64,000 bases of DNA from Silene conica. Its lineage: Eukaryota > Streptophyta > Magnoliopsida > Caryophyllales > Caryophyllaceae. The DNA lies in contig CM055315.2 in assembly GCA_029255685.2 (NCBI GenBank), forward strand, positions 25,239,501 to 25,303,500, given 5' to 3'. A model generated the notes under the pieces. The model was not told where the DNA came from. It saw only the letters and a list, made by a program, of their open reading frames with translations, and ran no database searches. Positions 59,568-64,000 of this stretch are shown here, piece by piece. A program made the position numbers and the translations under genes. Positions within the stretch are counted from its first letter, which is position 1. Each line of letters starts with the position of its first letter.

Positions 59568-60581
59568 TCAAAGTAACTTGGAAGGTTTGTAGAACACGCT
59601 CCTTTTAGAGACAGGTTTGGGATATGGAACAATCTTGGTAGTTCGAGACGTACAGCCACGTATATCGACTAACTGTGGGGGTGTTTTCTGTTTTTTGGGT
59701 GGCGGTGGTGGGTATAATTGACCAGGAATCGTGTGTGGAGAACTCTTTGGGGTAATACATTCGTCTTCATCTAAGACTACAGTTCCTGGAAACTCTGTTT
59801 GAATACCGGGAGGTGTTTCCTGAGATGCTGACAAGCGCTTCTGAAGTTTTTCGAAATAGTTCCTAGCACATTCGCATGTCAACGCAGCTAGCTCAACTTC
59901 TTCAGGTGCATAATTTGCATCGATCAGATCAATATTATATATAGGAATCAGATATTCGATAGTTTTATAAGCAAGGTTCCGCTCTGACGCAGTCTCAGAT
60001 GAAGCTATTTCACCTACAATATGCGTAGGACCACACTTTACCCTATGATGGTTTATAGTCAACCATGATATGAAACAGTGAGGTGTTTGCTCTAATGTGG
60101 TGATAGAGCTGCACTTGATAGGGATCTTATTAACAACCACACGCAAGATAGACACCATGTCTAACGCAAATGATTGGTAATGACACATCTCATGGCACAC
60201 GAATTCTTCTACTAATGGAACTTTAGGAAACCCCATAGATTTGCGTTTCAGTTCCTCATGTTTCAATCTCCAGAGATTTGCACACCTCTCATGCGCCTGT
60301 TTGGTGGCAGCTGTGAAATCACCAATATAAATGTCGAATTTCTCTATTAAATCAGTTACAGCAAGTCTGGCTGCTTGCTCACAAGACTCTTCGAAGTTAG
60401 ATGACGAACCACCTATGAAGACATAGTCCTCATGTTCTAAATTGTTTCTCACGGTGACAGACCCAACGTGATGTACTTTATCGTACAGGGCATAGTGGGG
60501 CTCCTCAAATTCCAGAAATTCAGTAATTCTACCCAGTAAAGGTCGGAAAGGAATTGAGATTGTTAACACCGGAGACATCAT
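59568..60581 (-). CDS. Protein with two dsRBD-like repeats, 337 aa
   Basis: One uninterrupted frame, starting MMSPVLTISIPFRPLLGRIT. Two internal segments look like each other and like the C-terminal half of a double-stranded RNA-binding domain. Repeat 1 (residues ~30-88) contains YVFIGGSSSNFEESCEQAAR and LIEKFDIYIGD. Repeat 2 (~169-221) contains GEIASSETASERNLAYKTIE and LIPIYNIDLID. Shared pattern: SS, then E-A, then (A/T)(V/I)xxLI, then (F/Y)(D/N)I and D. A Glu/Cys helix follows (EEVELAALTCECARNYFEKL), then a Pro-rich linker (YPPPPPKKQKTPP) and a basic C-terminus. Function not known; RNA binding is inferred. The ATG lies 4 bases after a possible acceptor (ttgacag), so a UTR intron is likely. 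It is the first gene in the candidate Helitron, just upstream of Rep/helicase. Confidence 0.65.
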   Translation of the reverse strand: MMSPVLTISIPFRPLLGRITEFLEFEEPHYALYDKVHHVGSVTVRNNLEHEDYVFIGGSSSNFEESCEQAARLAVTDLIEKFDIYIGDFTAATKQAHERCANLWRLKHEELKRKSMGFPKVPLVEEFVCHEMCHYQSFALDMVSILRVVVNKIPIKCSSITTLEQTPHCFISWLTINHHRVKCGPTHIVGEIASSETASERNLAYKTIEYLIPIYNIDLIDANYAPEEVELAALTCECARNYFEKLQKRLSASQETPPGIQTEFPGTVVLDEDECITPKSSPHTIPGQLYPPPPPKKQKTPPQLVDIRGCTSRTTKIVPYPKPVSKRSVFYKPSKLL

Positions 60582-61167
60582 TTCCTGTCAATGAGATATC
60601 TCAAACAAGATAATAATTCAGAATTGAATGCATACAAAAAACAACATCTTGAGGTGTATAAAACGATCAATGCAATAGTGCTTACCAATTTACTCTACCA
60701 AAGATATATTATATATCAAGAGCTCTGTATGTTGCAAACTTATGTTATACAATTGCATATAAGCTACCAGATACTAACACAAAAAATATTAAACAGACTG
60801 CACAGAATGTATATTGATCAATATATGAGCATGTTCGTGGGAAATCCGTAAAAGAGTATGAGCATTAGTTCGTGTCATTTCTGTATTGTTTGACGACGAT
60901 ATTTCATGTAAATACCATATTTTAGTGACTGATACTCTATTTAAACAACAACAGAAACCATTCCTAATAAATAAATGTTAATGTTGTTTGTTATTTTTAA
61001 AAAACGGAATTGTGCTAACACCTCACAATTAATGAAGCAAATAAAAGAAAAACACTTAACCACCTGCAAGATAAACTTCAAATTCCTTTACACAACAAAG
61101 GGTTGAGCTTATTAGTAGAAGTAGTTAATATGGTAATGATATGTTGATGTTATTTCTTTATACCACC

Positions 61168-61206
<39 letters not shown>
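61168..61206 (+). repeat. TA microsatellite at the candidate Helitron 5' end
   Basis: About 40 bases of ta repeats with one catata interruption, followed by caga then ttaaat. The minus strand reads TCTGTATATATAT, which would serve as a Helitron 5' start after A. Confidence 0.7.
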
Positions 61207-61207
<1 letters not shown>

Positions 61208-61210
61208 AGA

Positions 61211-63750
61211 TTAAATAGTGCCGACGTTCATTTACAGGATCCCGAACATTGACGTAAGTTAAATAAAATCCTTATAAGATAAGTTTGTTGTAAAATGATA
61301 AATCGACCATTTCCAAGCAACAACTCAATTTAATCGGGTCAATTGTATATTAGGCCTTAATCTCTCCTTATTGACCTTGGCTACTTAAACCCTCCCAAGC
61401 AGACAGTCACGACCTAGGCCAATAATCTTTCCCAAACCACCACTTTTTAACCTTTTTTTTTTTTTTTCTTTTTCTTAAATGGTTGGAACCAATTAAAATG
61501 TGCCACGAATGAGGTCGATTGGTGAGTCAATTTACCTCAAATTATGTCTATTTGTGTCTCAAATCGACTTGAGTCAATTATAATAGATTTCTTAATTATA
61601 ATTAACTTGACTTGACCCCATATTGACCTCCCAATCGACCTTGGTTGGGGATGTTAAAAAAACAGTTGGAAGTATGGTTAGCAAAGCATGTAAGTTAGCA
61701 ACAGACAGGTACGTTTGGCGCCATCCTGCATATCTTCCAGCAGTAGTATATAATTGATTGTCTGTACTTATAAACACTGTTTATTATTTTTAAAATGTAT
61801 AAATGTATGGCCGGTAAGTATTACCAATGACCTAATAAGCGTATTGAGTGGACTAAGACGAAGCCTCAAAGACCACTGTAATTCAGACAGCAATGCTGCC
61901 TAACCATACCATAGTACAGTTCCCTTGGGAATGTTTATTATTAGAAAGTTTTGAGAACAGTTGATAAACAAGTTGAAATTGCAAACATATATCTAAGTTA
62001 GTAAACTAAAGAACTACGTAGACCAGAATATTTATCTTAGAAGTATAAGTTAATAATTAAGCACTGATGTCCATAACACCGAGTTTACAATGCTACGCGT
62101 TTCCAGCAAAAACTGATGAATATAACATCAAGTTCTGTTTCAATTATAGTTTTCATATGATCAGTTATTCTGTTAGTGCAGTGTTTAGCTAATAGTCTAT
62201 CTTCTAATATATATTATAAAATGTCCAGAATCGTAAAAGCACTGTGTTATAGGATGGTAAGTATATCGAAACGAGGTCTGTCAGTTAAGGCGTCTGACCG
62301 TTAACCAGCGTATTCGTCATATAGCAGGGGTATTCACAACACTCTTACGCAATTGTTTATATTTGAGTTAGCTGCTTACGATACTCTGTGTTTTAATAAT
62401 CGATCTAATATTTTTCACCATAGTATGTTATTATTGCTTATTATACAACCAATTTTCACGCTCTAAATCAATATATATTTGAAAACGTAGTTCATATCAA
62501 CAAATAATTTTTACTACGACTGTATGTCTATTCGAAGATAGTATCAATGCATAACTAAACACACGGAACATATGGTATGAGTGCACATGTTAGATACACA
62601 TATCCTATAACATGTTTAGCTTCTATTTAACCGTTTATTGTGTGTTTATCAATCTTGTTAATATACCATAAATATACCTAGTTACGGTGAGGCCGCCGAA
62701 CCCAATCGACGTGACATTGAGTATGAATACCTAGAATATGCATTGGAGTAGTACATTGCTAGGTGCAATAATTATGGTTACAACCTCTCTTTAGTCTAAA
62801 ACATGACATTGAGTATGAATATAGTTAATAGAGGTAATGTATAAAGTTAGTTTGATTATTACACTTGTACTCTCATGTTATTGCAACAAGTTAATGATGA
62901 CCATTATGCAAATGTGTTAAAGTTGTAAGATAGGTTTTAAAGTCAATGTCACATTTCTACCATATACTAAGCTTTAAGCACTACACTTAAAGTATATTTT
63001 TAAAGAAACAAGTATTTATAAATTGTTCTAAGTACACGATGTTCCCCATTTCGTCTCCTAGAAAACCATATACGAGCAAAATTCAATTGTTTTTCCCGTG
63101 GGCTTATGTATATATTGTAGAATTACGATTTTGTTGGATATGTCAACGAAGTACTTTGTATTAATTAACAATGTTGCATTTCAAGATTTCTATACTTTTT
63201 CCAATACTAAACAGATAAGTATTAGAATGTCATATAGTTGTTTTATTTTTTATGATGAGTGGATTAATAAATTGCGGGGCGAATATTATAAGAAGAACGC
63301 TAACCTAATACATTAGAGGGTGATTATATTCAACCACGTAAGACATATATCCATATATAAATGACTAATCAGTTGTTTTGTCAGTACGGGTATCTAACAC
63401 GTCCAACCTGCTAGAATAGTAGTTTATTAGGCCTACACAAACACGCCTCGTCCTCCAAATATAACGATTTCTCACGGTTAAATCAAACAATAAATGTTTT
63501 AAATGCACATAATATATAGTAATCATCACAAATTGCAAACTATAAGTAATATGAACAAGAATTCGAAACAACACACTAATTCACAGTATACAGTACAATT
63601 CACATAACTCAACATGAATCTGGACCAACCCAACAACACGCAAGACTCATCCGCTTCTATTAACAGTGGTTATAAAAAGTAATCAGACATTGTACAGCAT
63701 AATGATATTTCTTTCAAAATCTGACAAATTGTACCATAACCAACATTACA
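61211..63750. other. No gene recognised; probable promoter of F-box-like copy 4
   Basis: AT-rich. A tatccatatataaatg TATA-like motif at about 63347-63361 lies about 390 bases before the copy 4 ATG. A weak tRNA-like relic near 62275-62335 was not accepted. Confidence 0.4.
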
Positions 63751-64000
63751 ATGCCTAAGTATTGCAAAAAAGCTTTCTTCGCGAGGGAAAATGACAAGCA
63801 AGAATTTGTCGAAGGATACGTAAATTGGAAAAAGGAACAATTTAAGTCGACATCGCTCTTTTCGACAACAACCGTTGAAGAGAAAACAGAGAATGGCTAC
63901 AGGCCCCATCACCTATTCTTAAATCTTCCAGACCTGACAACTAATGTATTTAACAGACTTGGAAATTCAGACAAAAGAAATATGTCAGAAGTCTGTAAAG
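63751..64000 (+). CDS. F-box-like small protein, family copy 4 (cut by window end)
   Basis: ATG at 63751 opens MPKYCKKAFFARENDKQEFV; the frame is open to the last base (83 codons). N-motif: EGYVNWKKEQFKSTSLFSTT. The F-box-like segment starts NLPDLTTNVFNRLGNSDKRN and reads MSEVCK at the window edge. The closest by eye is copy 3 (shared TTVEEKT/TTVEEET and PHH). The rest lies outside the window, so integrity cannot be judged. It is outside the candidate Helitron ends, in the opposite orientation. Confidence 0.7.
   Translation, partial: MPKYCKKAFFARENDKQEFVEGYVNWKKEQFKSTSLFSTTTVEEKTENGYRPHHLFLNLPDLTTNVFNRLGNSDKRNMSEVCK

Larger units (their letters stand above)
37846..61210 (-). mobile_element. 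Candidate ~23.4-kb autonomous-type Helitron with extra genes
   Basis: The 3' terminus at 37846 is well supported. The proposed 5' terminus is TCTGTATATATATATATA on the minus strand, starting at 61210 and preceded by A; it lies in a TA microsatellite and is therefore weak. Between them on the minus strand come, 5' to 3', a dsRBD-like gene, Rep/helicase and an RPA70-like gene. A mixed-orientation set follows: three F-box-like copies, a two-exon orphan gene and an orphan gene fragment. Large plant Helitrons with Rep/Hel and RPA are known; the other cargo I do not recognise. The alternative is a shorter Helitron inside a host gene cluster, with the 3' end belonging to another copy. Confidence 0.4.

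Noticed and set aside
62275-62335. tRNA-like text (gttaaggcgtctgaccgttaacc)
   Set aside because: Resembles a D-arm to anticodon-arm of a GUU tRNA, but the T arm and acceptor stem do not pair; at most a relic.

Overview
This looks like nuclear DNA of a flowering plant, probably a eudicot. Evidence: AT-rich background, spliced genes with GT-AG introns, and nested plant transposons of nearly every class. I see no bacterial or organellar features. I could not fix genus or family.

Layout. 1-3.2 kb: gene-free, resembles the 3' non-coding part and LTR of an old Ty1/copia element. 3.2-9.2 kb: two decayed relatives of one copia family (3.2-3.9 and 6.6-9.2 kb) separated by the 3' part of a CACTA transposon with a Ulp1-like protease relic. 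The CACTA holds a nested 819-bp Mutator-type MITE with 9-bp target duplication; the second copia holds a PIF/Harbinger MITE in its LTR. 9.5-13.1 kb: a Stowaway-like MITE and a probable non-autonomous Helitron. 13.6-28.5 kb: a minus-strand copia-type LTR with a long non-coding body, split by a complete young Ty3/gypsy (Tekay-like chromovirus) element of 10,553 bp with 2.9-kb LTRs and AACCC target duplication. 28.5-37.1 kb: a decayed copia element broken by a 3,080-bp solo LTR related to the Tekay-like LTRs (TCGTA duplication) and a 655-bp MITE.

37.8-64 kb is different and contains most of the non-retroelement genes. A textbook Helitron 3' end (hairpin plus CTAG) on the minus strand at 37846 is followed, reading to the right, by an F-box-like gene, further small genes, an apparently intact nine-exon RPA70-like gene, the Helitron Rep/helicase gene (one in-frame stop), and a gene for a protein with two dsRBD-like repeats. 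An AT-rich candidate 5' terminus lies at 61210. If both ends belong together, this is a ~23.4-kb Helitron carrying several extra genes. Four members of an F-box-like family I do not recognise sit at 38.4, 41.6, 48.3 and 63.75 kb, the last outside the candidate ends and cut by the window edge.

The two most unusual signals are (1) the F-box-like family and its association with a Helitron, and (2) an array of about ten imperfect hairpins in the Tekay-like LTRs in which the loop is conserved while each stem has its own sequence with paired changes on both arms. A diverged but structurally equivalent array occurs in the solo LTR, bracketed by the same conserved motifs. Splice sites, LTR ends and divergence figures were worked out by hand; no database search was run.
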